Shown in pieces: positions 16,788-26,336 of a stretch of DNA of 64,000 nucleotides. The stretch is from Argyresthia goedartella (Eukaryota; Arthropoda; Insecta; Lepidoptera; Argyresthiidae). The number at the start of each line of letters is the position of its first letter. Positions within the stretch are counted from its first letter, which is position 1. The notes beneath the pieces were generated by a model. The model did not search any database and had not been told where the DNA came from. It saw only the letters and a program-made list of their open reading frames with translations. Both the position numbers and the translations under genes were made by a program. The stretch covers positions 16,778,329-16,842,328 of the forward strand of contig OX463836.1 of assembly GCA_949825045.1 (NCBI GenBank), written 5' to 3'.

Positions 16788-17995
16788 GTATTCTAAAAAT
16801 ATCAGATTATCCGCAGTTCGATAATTCTATCGAAAGTTATGAAACGCATACCTACAATCCCTACAATAATAGCTTTAATGAAAATGATGAAATAAGAATA
16901 CCAATTCATCAGCAAGATATCTACTTACTACCATCATCAAGTGCGATATACATCGAGGGAAAATTTTGTGTGCAGGCTCGAGATCTGGCTGGAGTTATCA
17001 AAAAAAAAAAAGTTAATCTAACTAATAATGCAATTTCCTTTCTATTTCAAGACATTAGATATGAAATGAATGGTGTAGAAATAGATCGTGTACGAAATGT
17101 TGGAATAACAACAACTATGAAATCTTTAGTATCTATGAGTAGTGGAGAAAATAAAGTAGCAGCTATATGGGGTTGGAACATAGACGGATTTCATGATCAA
17201 GATGGTAGTTTTTACGTCTTACTACCATTAAATAAATTATTAGGCTTTGCAGAAGATTATAGAAAAATAATAATAAATTGTAAACATGAACTAATTCTCA
17301 ATAGAACTAGTACAAGTTTAAATAGTGTAGTTACTGACAAAGATGACTCTGTTACAGTAAGTTTACAAAAAGTGCAATGGCGTATGCCTCATATCAAGGT
17401 ATCTGACCAGCAAAAGCTTACTTTAATAAAACACTTAGAGAAAGACAAACCTATACAAATCGCATACAGAAATTGGGATCTATATGAATATCCATTATTA
17501 CCTAAATCTACCAAGCATACATGGTCTGTTAAAACAACTTCACAATTAGAGAAACCACGTTATGTTATATTTGGATTACAAACAAATAGAAAAAATAATA
17601 ATGTTAAAGACAGTGCCATTTTCGATCATTGTAATTTGAAAAATGTTACTTTATTCTTAAATTCTTACTATTATCCATACGATGCTCTTAATTTGAAATT
17701 TGATGAAAACAAGTACAATATATTATACGATATGTATGCTAGATTTCGTCAGTCGTTCTATAATCTTCCTGTAGACCCGTTGATTGATCACCTAACATTT
17801 AAAACTAAAGCTCCGTTGTATGTAATTGATTGTTCACGGCAAAACGAAAATTTAAAAACAGGACCTGTTGATGTACGTTTAGAAATTGAATGTGAAAAGG
17901 ATATTCCGGATAACACAAGCGCATATTGCTTAATAATAAACGATCATCTGGTAGAGTACAGACCTTTAAGTAATATAGTACGAAAAATATCATGA
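16784..17995 (+). CDS. Major capsid protein (double jelly-roll type)
   Basis: 403 residues matching the Polinton major capsid protein, which assembles trimeric capsomers of an icosahedral shell. Recognisable blocks are an N-terminal YETHTYNPYNNSF, EIRIPIHQQDIYLLPSSSAIYIEG, an EMNGVEIDRVRN strand and a C-terminal PLYVIDCSRQNE plus VRLEIECEKDIPDNTSAYCL. Length is at the low end for the family but both halves are present. It starts with an ATGA overlap with the 53-residue gene and ends with another overlap with the next gene, indicating one polycistronic late unit. Confidence 0.92.
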   Translation: MSILKISDYPQFDNSIESYETHTYNPYNNSFNENDEIRIPIHQQDIYLLPSSSAIYIEGKFCVQARDLAGVIKKKKVNLTNNAISFLFQDIRYEMNGVEIDRVRNVGITTTMKSLVSMSSGENKVAAIWGWNIDGFHDQDGSFYVLLPLNKLLGFAEDYRKIIINCKHELILNRTSTSLNSVVTDKDDSVTVSLQKVQWRMPHIKVSDQQKLTLIKHLEKDKPIQIAYRNWDLYEYPLLPKSTKHTWSVKTTSQLEKPRYVIFGLQTNRKNNNVKDSAIFDHCNLKNVTLFLNSYYYPYDALNLKFDENKYNILYDMYARFRQSFYNLPVDPLIDHLTFKTKAPLYVIDCSRQNENLKTGPVDVRLEIECEKDIPDNTSAYCLIINDHLVEYRPLSNIVRKIS

Positions 17996-18474
17996 AATCA
18001 TCAGCTATTGTAGATGTACAAGGATTCAGAAGAGAAAATAATGAATTTATTATTAAAGAAATTGCTATCATTTGTGGTGATCAAGTTCAAGTTTTATTAA
18101 TTCTTCCACCTTTTTCATTTCACCACCTTACATACACAGAAAAGATGCAAATCAGATGGATAGAACGAAATAGAAAAATTTTCTGGAATGATGGCTTCAT
18201 TACCTATGACAATTTTTTAATGAACACGCAGCCATTCTTGGTTGACAAAACAATTTATTGTAAAGGGGTAGAAAAAGCGACTTGGATTAAGAATATATTT
18301 AATCATGATGATGTTATAAATTTAGAATACGTTAAATGTCCTAGTTTGTTAAGTTTGCATAAAGAATATAGATTTTGTAATGATATTTTAAATTGTATGT
18401 ATCATCCTTCATTTTGTGCACTAAAAAATGTTACATGTTTAAAAAAATGGTGTACTTTTTTAAAAATAATATAA
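17992..18474 (+). CDS. Polinton-associated conserved protein, function unknown
   Basis: 160 residues starting in an ATGA overlap with the major capsid gene. The N-terminal IVDVQGFRRENNEFIIKEIAI, the central WIERNRKIFWNDGFITYDNF, a KGVEKATWI block and a C-terminal Cys/His cluster (CMYHPSFCALKNV, then KKWC) form a pattern I associate with many arthropod Polinton-type loci, but no function is known to me. The aspartate and glutamate placement near the N-terminus suggests an RNase H-like fold as one possibility. It is the last gene before the right terminal repeat. Confidence 0.75.
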   Translation: MKSSAIVDVQGFRRENNEFIIKEIAIICGDQVQVLLILPPFSFHHLTYTEKMQIRWIERNRKIFWNDGFITYDNFLMNTQPFLVDKTIYCKGVEKATWIKNIFNHDDVINLEYVKCPSLLSLHKEYRFCNDILNCMYHPSFCALKNVTCLKKWCTFLKII

Positions 18475-18589
18475 ACCATCGTTGAAATATCTTTTTTTTA
18501 TTTTTCAAATACCTTATTTCCTTTTGTAATTTATAAGAAATATATACGCATAGCGTAGGCGGCGTACCCGTCCTATCAGATAAAAAAAA

Positions 18590-18801
18590 ACAGTAAGATT
18601 CTGTAGCTCAGATCGTCATCAGTCAACATAAGCAATTGAAAAGAGCTGCAGTACGAATCAGACACACTTCAGAATAAACAGGTTGCCGTTTAAAACCTGC
18701 AGGGTAGGATAACATTGTGGGGTTTTGCAGCACAAACCGAGCGGAGCGAGCGAAGCGAGCGGCGCGAATTTGTGATGCAGAACCCCCAATGTTACCCTAC
18801 T
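18590..18801 (-). repeat. Polinton right terminal inverted repeat
   Basis: Reverse complement of 3476-3678, with 142 identical outer bases. It carries the same internal foldback and the GC-rich GAGCGAGCGAAGCG core near 18740. It is followed directly by GATGCA at 18802. Confidence 0.94.
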
Positions 18802-18807
18802 GATGCA
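18802..18807. other. Polinton target-site duplication, right copy (GATGCA)
   Basis: Identical to 3470-3475. On the minus strand the BEL1 pol frame runs up to this site and resumes in the same frame at 3475 when one copy is counted, so the Polinton entered an open BEL pol frame. Confidence 0.95.
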
Positions 18808-19836
18808 CGGTATAACGCCCGTTGTCATCGCGTGAGTATGTCGACTGAAATATTTTTTCGCATATCTCATCATCAGGACTTACATATTTTTTATTTGGAA
18901 CATTTTCAAGTTCCCAGAAACGTTCAGTGAGCATTTCTAGCGTTGGCGTTTATTCTATAGAACAAAAGAAACTTTTATTATTATTTGTGTTGCGAACAGG
19001 AGGACGAATGTGCGCGGCCAGACCTTGCCCATAGCTAAGTATCCAAGAGTAGTTTCTACTGCGACTACCGAAGAGTGTGGAGAAGTAACCTTTTTAGGTC
19101 CCAAGAGGAACGGGAAGAGCTCGTTTCCTATCAAACAGTCTACTTCACCCGGCATGTAGAAACTACAATCGGCCATAGGTAAGTCATTGAGATGCGTAAG
19201 ATGTGAAGTGTCTAGCTTCGCGTTCGGTAATTGATCGGTGATCGAATCAATAACACGAGCTACTATATCATACGAACACAAAGGATCGAACCGTGAATGA
19301 ATTTTAAAAGTCGTGAGTCCATGCGACGAACTTTCGGTTTGACCGATTCCTTTGATCGTTGTTGAAGCGGGAGTAATTTTTAAGTTTAAGCGATCACAAC
19401 AATTTTTCGAAATAAAATGACTCATAGAACCCGAATCGATAAATAAACGAATGTTGTGGCGTTTGTTTTCATTGTAAACATAAACCGAAGCGGTCGGCAA
19501 AAGAACCGTGCTATTATTTGCGGTAATATTACGAGAAGTCGTTACTGATAACGAAACGTTGTTTAAATTAGCACGCGCATTCGCATCGTTCGAACTAGAA
19601 GCGCGTTCAAGCGTTTGCGGCGCTGGAATAGGATGCGTCGTCCAGCGAAACTCGGGCGGCGTCGGCGGCAGCGGAGTACCTAAAGCGCGCGGCGAGTGCG
19701 AGCGAGACAGCTCGTAACATTCGACGTTATCTACGGACGCGTGCATCGTGACAGGCGGAGCGTTTGGCGGGTGAGTAAAATTTATATTATTATTATGCAA
19801 TAACGGCGGCATGTGATGTGATGTTTTTGGCGGCAA
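18808..19836 (-). pseudogene. BEL1 aspartic protease and start of pol
   Basis: The ORF 18955-19836 holds a Pro/Ser-rich linker and a retropepsin-like protease with the active site LFIDSGSMSHFIS near residue 130, a GIGQTES flap region and DCLIGNELFP, ending at a stop at 18955. Past that stop, another frame (18808 to about 18935) carries the conserved BEL FWELENVP segment and then meets the Polinton. A frameshift plus stop therefore separates protease from reverse transcriptase in this copy, independently of the Polinton. Confidence 0.85.
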
Positions 19837-21247
19837 ATATTACAAGTGTGTTGTGACTGACACGTTGTAATATCGTGAAAGCCTAGACAATTTTTGCAAA
19901 AGTTGTATTTTGCAACGATATTATAACGTGAAAGCGGAGTTTCACTAAGAAAATACTGACACTTATATAGTGCGTGCGAAGGGTGAGAATTGCATAGCAA
20001 GCAATTCGATTGCGTGACTTGAAAGCGTGGTGCGTGAGTGTGTGCGGGAGCGTTTTTAGAGTGAGTGGTTTGCGAGTTTTGCGAGTAAGTTGTTGCGCGT
20101 TTTGAGTGTGAGTAGCATGCAAGTTTTGAGAGCGTGAGTGTGCGTTTTGATTGCGAGTGAATGCGGGCGGTGCGAGTGGTGCGAGCGATTGCGAAGAGCG
20201 AAATTGTGGTGAGTAGTTTTGAGTAGCGTGAGTTTGCGGTGCGAGATATGCGTGCGTTTGCGATGAGTGAGATGGTTGCGAGTACAAGTCCGTTCCCTCG
20301 GTATTTACAAGAAAAGCGTGTGTTTGTTTATTTTTATTTATATTTTTATAAGAATTTTGATTTTTATTTGCGTATGCGGGCGTGCGTAGTGTTTGTATTT
20401 TACTTTGTTCTTTTATGAACTGCGTGAGTTGCGAGAATGTAGGTATTTCTGTTGATGTGTGCGATTGCTCAAACAAATTAACAGTTTCTTTATCAAGTTT
20501 GTTAAGCGCGATGTGAACAAATAAGAAATCAGACAAGTCATCTATTTTTAATTTTTGCAGCGCAGCTTCTGCAGAACAAAACTGTTCTAAGAATGCGTCC
20601 AGCGGTTGATTAGGTTTAAAATGATCAATATAAAAGGAAGCTTGGATCCTAGTGTCTTGGTATTTTTCTAGCAAAGAGTTCCAAATAATCTTGTAGTTAC
20701 TCGCAGTAGGTGGAATCCCTGAGCAAACTGTTAAAGCCTTGCCCGTCAATTTACCTACTAGGTATTGAACCTTTTCCGCGTCAGCTAAGTGTGAATTATC
20801 ATGTATGAGACTTTTAAAGTTTTCGTAAAAGATTGACCATTTGCTAGGAGTGCCATCGAATGACATTAAACTAAGCGGAGGGAGTTTTTTATTTAACAGA
20901 TCATGTTTATGTTCGCTTTTTGAAGCCTTTTCTTTGAGTTTATTTTCACAAACTTTAATTTTACAATAAAGATCATCAAAAGATTGAATAGCCGAGTAAT
21001 CCGTTTAAGATTTCGGATTATTAATCAATTCAGCTGATACTAATTTATCAAGAGTTTCGATAAATTCAGTTCTAGTTTTTTCTAGCGATTGAACTTGCGT
21101 TAAGAAATTTAATATACATGTTTCATCGGAAACCTTTAGGCTCAAATCGTATATTTTTTGGGTAATTACGAACAAACTTTCCTTTTTAGCGGTAAGACGA
21201 ACAATTTCCATCATTATTTCTTCGTCATTATTTTGATTTCGCGTCAT
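19782..21247 (-). pseudogene. BEL1 gag (frameshifted)
   Basis: The gag region is broken into three frames. 21005-21247 encodes an N-terminal helical segment (80 residues, starting MTRNQNNDEE). 19883-20866 encodes the capsid-like domain (GTPSKWSIFYENFKSLIH to ALNKLDKETVNLFEQ) and a Gln/Ser/Asn-rich, Thr-His repeat tail. 19782-20000 carries the zinc knuckle pair (CKNCLGFHDITTC, CNICRQKHH). Gag would have formed the virus-like particle. The frameshifts near 20890-21005 and near 19990-20030 disable it. The tail overlaps a stretch of repeated GTGCGAGT/GCGTGAGT motifs (20010-20280), where slippage would shift frames easily. Confidence 0.82.
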
Positions 21248-21847
21248 ATTTAAGCGTTATTATGTTTCGCGTAAACAAATGTGAGACAAGTAGGTAGTAA
21301 GTTAGTTACTAGGTAGATCGAGTTCAAAAACGGTCCGCGGCGCGGCTGCGGCAATGAGAAACCGCGTGGTTTGAACAGCGTGGGGGGCGGGGGTTGAGGT
21401 ACGGCTCACTAGTATGAATATTTTGAAAACTATGAGTGTGCGGCTGATTTTGAACAAAACATAAACTATGGTGTGTATATGAGATAATAATAGCGGTATT
21501 ATGAGGGAGAAATATGTGCATTTACCGAAAATTACGAGAAAACCCGGCCACTGTAATGGCGGACATGAATGAGTTGGCGGATCAATTTTATCAAAATTAG
21601 CGTGAAATATAAGAACATTATGTATGAGTTGCGTGTGATGCGTTTTCTGAGGGAGTAGGTATCCGGCTCGAAGTACCAAAACACTTGGGAGAAGGAAAAG
21701 TAAAGGAATCCAGTACCTTAGATGCGCCGGTCTTCGTCCCAGGAGATAGTTTATGATTTTCACATTAATCCAAATAGGTTTTCCCAAACACTACACTGCA
21801 CCGGTGCTAGGTTAATAACACAATCACTAGGTAGCGTAATTAGCGTT
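21248..21847 (-). other. BEL1 5' untranslated leader
   Basis: Lies between the 5' LTR and gag on the minus strand. Open frames of 65-161 codons occur but have no protease, gag or other family resemblance, and none is supported as a gene. The primer-binding site should adjoin 21847, but I cannot match a tRNA there. Confidence 0.55.
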
Positions 21848-22048
21848 TGTAGGAATTTTCTTGTGGGGAGCGTAGCGAAATGTTCCTCATGCGCGCGCGT
21901 CTCGATCTGAACTGGTTTGGTCAGGAAAGGGACGAACGAAAGGATGCGAAAGGAAGAGTGAGTGTTTGAATGAGTGATGAATGCGTAGTGAGTGTAGCAA
22001 TACTTAATAATAGATAAATTGGTAATATTTTATATTTTGGCGTAGACA
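21848..22048 (-). repeat. BEL1 5' LTR
   Basis: Pairs with 2-203; starts TGTAGG and ends TAGACA in plus-strand orientation. The 201-bp length is normal for a short BEL LTR. Confidence 0.9.
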
Positions 22049-22171
22049 ATTTGTTTATGCGATTATATTGTATACGGGCCTCTTTAGAGTGGGTGCTCAC
22101 TTTGACACTGTTACTTATTTTGTAGTTTTAAAAAGAAAGAGGCTTGGATGTGAGAAGTCAATGTGACACAC

Positions 22172-22397
22172 TTCACCTTAGGCTTCGGCCGGCGACTGAG
22201 CTAAATTATATAGTGAGGATTAGCGTAATGGCTATCGAGCCAGTTGTGGATCCCTTTTATAAAGAGTGTAATTATTTACACTCTGTATAAATATAGTTAT
22301 CTATAAATCAAATAAAAACACAAATCTGGTGTTACTAACGTCTTTATCTTCATCTTTATCAACTAGGCAGTGATCGTATAGTGCTGAAGACACTACA
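22172..22397 (+). repeat. Gypsy-A 5' LTR
   Basis: Starts TTCACCTTAGGC and ends CACTACA. Compared with the 3' copy it has an additional segment of about 26 bases (near 22259-22300) that forms a small hairpin (AGAGTGTAA / TTACACTCT). Confidence 0.85.
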
Positions 22398-22682
22398 TTG
22401 ATGGAGGCTCCAAACGAACCGGAGAAATAAGAAGACTGCTTCAGAAGGAAGGTGACGTCATAAGTAGTGACGTAATAGAAGAGGATAGTGATCGTCGATC
22501 CAGACCTTGAAGAATCGAGGAAGGATCGAAACTACATTAAAGGAAGTATATTTCTGTACTTAAGTTTTTTTATTTAGGAATTACCTCGACCTGCCAAGCG
22601 AGTGAAGAATCGAATAGAAAAATATTGTGGGAAGATTTTTATAGCGGCGGACATTTTGTGAAAAATTTTATGAAATTATTTC
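22398..22682 (+). other. Gypsy-A leader
   Basis: Noncoding leader between the 5' LTR and the first gag ATG. No primer-binding site is certain; TGGAGGCTCC at about 22402 is the nearest TGG-starting candidate. Confidence 0.5.
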
Positions 22683-23397
22683 ATGATGGAGGATTTGTCA
22701 ACTTGTTTTTCTGGGAGTCCTCAGGAGTCCTTTGAAGACTTTTTAGAAGACTTCAGAGATGCTGCATCGAGGAAGAAATTTATATCGTTGGAGGAATTAA
22801 AATTATTATTTCCTTCGTATTTAAAAGGTGGAGCCTTATATTTTTTAAAGGGAAATTAGGGGCAGTGCCCAGACATTTGACGAGGTGGTGAATACATTTA
22901 ATGAGGAATTTGGAAGCACAGACTTTGCAGAGAAGTTCTACAATGCCAAGCAAGAGAAAAGAAGTTTGTTGGACTACTTGCTTTATTTAGGGGACCTAGC
23001 GAGGAAGGCTTGAGTTACCAAAGATGACATTTTTATAACGCAATTTTTAAGAGGATTGCAAAACCATCTTAGAAATAAATTAATGTTGAGCTATTTCGTA
23101 GATAAGAAGACGCTAAGGGCAGTGCTGGTACAGATGGAGAAATTAAGTCTGGGAAGTGATGATAATGTAAATGTGTTTAGGAACCCGGCAACTTTTGGAA
23201 CGAATTTGGCCCATAGCAATAGAGGGAGGGGAGACAGACCGTTTCACACACAATTTAATCAAAGCCCTACTCAAGACCCACGAGAAAGGCCGAATGTTTC
23301 GCCGTCGACAAGTGGTCAGGAACCACATATTAGACCTAGTACTAATAATTATAATTTGCGTCCTAGGCAAGCGGATTTTGCAACACGTCGTCGCTAG
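22683..23397 (+). pseudogene. Gypsy-A gag remnant
   Basis: An ATG at 22683 opens 58 codons resembling a gag N-terminal domain (SPQESFEDFLEDFRDAA to YLKGGALYFLKGN) before a TAG. The similarity continues in other frames (FNEEFGSTDFAEKFYNAKQEKRSLLDYL, then LRGLQNHLRNKLM from about 23050) and ends in a Pro/Arg-rich tail at 23397. No zinc knuckle is seen. At least two frame changes disable it. Confidence 0.75.
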
Positions 23398-23480
23398 AGG
23401 CCCATAGCGGTGACCAGGCTGACCTGTGGAATGAGGGCCTCAGACGAGCTCAGCAGCGTAGCACAGAAGCGAAACGACCA

Positions 23481-24514
23481 ATGGGGAAGATCGTCGCAGT
23501 CGAGGCGGATCAGCAGGTCAGACCATTAGTTTTATTGAATTCTTCTAATGTAAACGTGGTAGCTCTTTTAGATACAGGCGCTACGGCTTCATGCATCAGC
23601 CCAGCCGTTGCAGATCAAGTGGGTGCGAGATGTATGCAAGAAGAGAAGAGACGGGATAAGTCGGTTACTACGAGAGTTTATGTGGATGCGTCTAACGAGG
23701 CGTTGGGGGCAGTATTGATGCAGGGCGTTGAAAAAATGAGTCCGGTTGCCTATGCGTCTAGGAAGTTAACGGGTGCGGAGAAAAAATATAGTACGACGGA
23801 GAAAGAGTGTCTGGGGTTAGTATGGGCGTTAAGGCACTATAGGCATTATCTTTGGGGATCGTATTTCAGGTGGTTACAGACCATAGCGCGTTATGTTGGT
23901 TACAGACGAAAAAAGATATGTCTGGTAGGTTAGCGCGATGGGCGTTAGCGATACAAGAATGGGATTTCGATATAGTTCATTGCTCGGGGAAAAGCAATGT
24001 AGTGGCAGATTTTTTGAGTAGGAATCCGCTAATGGAAGAAGGGAAACGGGAAACAGAAAGACCTCAGTCTTCTTCTCGTTCTGAACCTGATGATGATGGT
24101 TTGGAAGTTTTTAGTATTAATGTAGAGTCGTTACAGGCGGATCAAGAGAACGATTCATTTTCTAGTAGATGGTTAACGCGGTTGAGCGAACGTCCGGAAG
24201 CGTGGCGTAGCGGTTTTTGTTTGAGAAATAATTTATTATATAAAAGCGTACGTAGAGATGGAGAAATTAGGGAGGTATTAGTATTGCCTAGGTCTTTGTT
24301 TCAAAATTTAATGAACGAATTACATGATGAGGCGTGGACAGGAGGTCATTTGGGTCTCGCAAAGACGTTGAAGAGGTTTCGGTCGAAATATTTCATGCCG
24401 AAAGCCGATAAGGAGATAGAGCGTTATTTAGCTTCGTGCGTGCCGTGTCAAGAAAGGAAATTAGTTAAAAGCGTAAGCAGATTTGATGCCGATAAGGGTC
24501 TCGGATATTTTTGA
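23481..24514 (+). pseudogene. Gypsy-A protease fused to RNase H and integrase zinc domain (RT deleted)
   Basis: The ORF 23481-23933 begins with an aspartic protease active site (VALLDTGATASCIS). About 35 codons later it is already RNase H (RVYVDASNEALGAVLMQ, YASRKLTGAEKKYSTTEKE). Normally some 400 codons of reverse transcriptase lie between. A further frameshift near 23850-23930 moves the reading into 23852-24514 (VVTDHSALCWLQTKKD, SNVVADFLSRNP), followed by the integrase HHCC zinc region (HDEAWTGGHLG, then CVPCQERK). The frame across the protease/RNase H joint is open, so the deletion is in frame or was tolerated. Confidence 0.82.
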
Positions 24515-25337
24515 GAAGGTAGGAATCGACGTGTTAGGAGCGTTTCCACGTTCGTCGAGAGATAACCGTTTTGTTATAGTCGCGGTTTGCGATATGTAAG
24601 GCGTTACCTAGGGTTACATCGGAAGATGTAGTGCGGTTTTTAGTTGAGGAAGTTTTCTGTAGGTTCGGGCCGATTAGGGAAATTATTTCAGATAGAGGAA
24701 CAGTTTTTACGGCGGGAATTGTAAAAGAAACGGTAGAGCACTTTGGGGCTAAAATGATACATACAAGTTCGTTTCACCCACAGAGTAACGGTTTGGTAGA
24801 GCGAATGAATAGAACGTTAACTTCGATGTTATCAAAGTATTTAAGTAGTAATCAAAGGCAATGGTGCTCAGTTTTACCTTTGGTAGTACATGCGTATAAC
24901 ACTAGCGTACAGGCGTCAACGAAAGTGTCGCCGTATAATATTTTGTTTGGTAGGGAACCGTGCTCAGTGGTGGATCGATCATTAGGATTAAACGCAGTTG
25001 GTTTAGACGAAACGTCGAAACGATAGATGAAAGGGTAAATCGTATGGGTAGACTGCTGACTAAGGCGTTAGGAAATATTGCGAACGCACAGCGTGTACAA
25101 AAGCGGTATTACGATATGAGATCAAAACCCAGATCGTTCCGGGTGAATGACTTAGTTTTGTTATACGTACCAAGGCGGATAACGGGAAGATGTATGAAGT
25201 TGGCACGTCTGTATCAAGGACCATACAAGGTCATTGAGATCGTTGGGAGGTCTAATGTGCTGATTCGTCGTCTGAACTCACGGTCACGGGGCGTAATTGT
25301 TAACACTTATCGTTTAAAACGCTTTGTGCTGCGTTGA
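24515..25337 (+). pseudogene. Gypsy-A integrase core and C-terminal domain
   Basis: The first catalytic Asp region (GIDVLGAFPRSSRDNRF) occurs near 24520-24590 in a frame closed by stops. The second Asp and the Glu are readable in 24631-25026 (IISDRGTVFTAG, SNGLVERMNRT). The C-terminal GPY/F-type domain is in another frame, 24960-25337 (RSFRVNDLVLLYVP, LYQGPYKVIEI). The three frames show the gene is dead. Confidence 0.82.
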
Positions 25338-26135
25338 GGAGTTCGTCTGATATTAAATAATTATACATTAGGGGTATAATATAATTTTATCCCGGTTCAT
25401 GGTTTGTGGTTTATGTATGCGGTTGTGTTATGAATTGTTTATTAACCGGTGTTTCTTTTCATGTTGTTGCTGAACTATGATGTTTGATGAGGACCGTTCA
25501 CCAAAGACCCAAGAAATATCTGTAACATACTAGATTTCCGTGGTAGATTACCTTTATATGAGAAACTTTTATAAACGACAGTTCGTATAATTGTTTGAAC
25601 CGATCGCCTGGTTTTATCTTTGAGAGCAGTATGACGAGGCAATAGCTATTCGTCATAGGGTTCTGTTTTGGTTCCTGCGTTCTTAAAGTATAGAGTTGGG
25701 ATGATTTGGTAAGGGGAGACTAAGGGTTGTTCATAAATTTGGTAACGAAGGTTTCTCAATGAAAGTAATTTCTGATGTGGGATAACTCGGGTATTCGATA
25801 CACATTCGAGATTCATTGTAGTGTCTTAACTTGGGTAATTGGTTGCAACTCACGGCGATTATCTTAAACTGTTAATAGTAAAAGATAGTTCACTGAATTC
25901 CAATGGATTAGTTGAGATGTTTGTATGTTGTAGTATCGGTTTTAAAGCTAGTTGATTTCATTGTATTATTGGAACGAATTTTAATGAACTCATTCTTAAG
26001 CTGTGGCTTAGTAATACGGTTCTATAGATTGATCCTGTTAATATGGTTGACGTTTCCTATATTTGAAAATGATAATTTTTTTCTTTGATCTTTGCCTGCG
26101 TTAATTTTTGAAATATTTCCATTCGGTGGAAAGAG
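25338..26135 (+). other. Gypsy-A 3' noncoding region
   Basis: About 800 bp of AT-rich sequence between the integrase remnant and the 3' LTR. I see no envelope gene or other coding frame. Confidence 0.55.
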
Positions 26136-26336
26136 TTCACCTTAGGCTTCGGCCGGCGACTGAGCTAAATTATATAGTGAGAATTAGCGTAATGGCTATC
26201 GAGCCAGTTGTGGATCCCTTTTATACTGAGTGTAAATACCTATAAATCAAATAAAAACACAAATCTGGTGTTACTAACGTCTTTATCTTCATCTTTATCA
26301 ACTAGGCTGTGATCGTATAGTGCTGAAGACACTACA
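26136..26336 (+). repeat. Gypsy-A 3' LTR
   Basis: 201-bp match to 22172-22397 lacking the hairpin segment. Begins after GGTGGAAAGAG and ends CACTACA. Confidence 0.85.

Larger units (their letters stand above)
3476..18801 (+). mobile_element. Polinton/Maverick (endogenous polintovirus-like element), complete
   Basis: A 15,326-bp element with terminal inverted repeats of about 200 bp, the outer 142 bp identical, a 6-bp target duplication (GATGCA) and termini AGTAGGGTAAC. It encodes a protein-primed DNA polymerase B, integrase, packaging ATPase, adenain-like protease, penton-like and major capsid proteins, plus a core-like protein and accessory ORFs. This is the full replication, integration and virion-morphogenesis set known for Polintons. 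Its genes are AT-rich. Apart from one possible frameshift (15549-15555) no broken core gene was seen, so the copy looks recent. Two MITEs and SINE heads are nested in its left 3 kb. Confidence 0.96.
2..22048 (-). mobile_element. BEL/Pao LTR retrotransposon BEL1, split by a Polinton
   Basis: A minus-strand BEL/Pao element. Its LTRs lie at 21848-22048 (5') and 2-203 (3'). Gag, protease and the start of pol lie at 18808-21247; the rest of pol and the integrase lie at 353-3475. The missing middle is the Polinton at 3476-18801. Removing the Polinton and one GATGCA copy leaves about 6.7 kb, a normal size for the superfamily. The LTRs differ by about five substitutions and one single-base indel, so the copy is fairly young, yet its frames carry several shifts and stops and it is not autonomous as read. 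The window starts within a base or two of the left LTR edge, so the outer target duplication cannot be tested. Confidence 0.93.
22172..26336 (+). mobile_element. Gypsy-A: decayed Ty3/Gypsy-like LTR element lacking reverse transcriptase
   Basis: Direct repeats at 22172-22397 and 26136-26336 bound a gag-pol remnant. The order of gag, protease, RNase H, integrase is Gypsy-like, but the reverse transcriptase is missing between protease and RNase H. Many frames are shifted. A purine-rich GGTGGAAAGAG precedes the 3' LTR. No target duplication could be defined, so the outer edges are approximate to a few bases. Confidence 0.88.
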
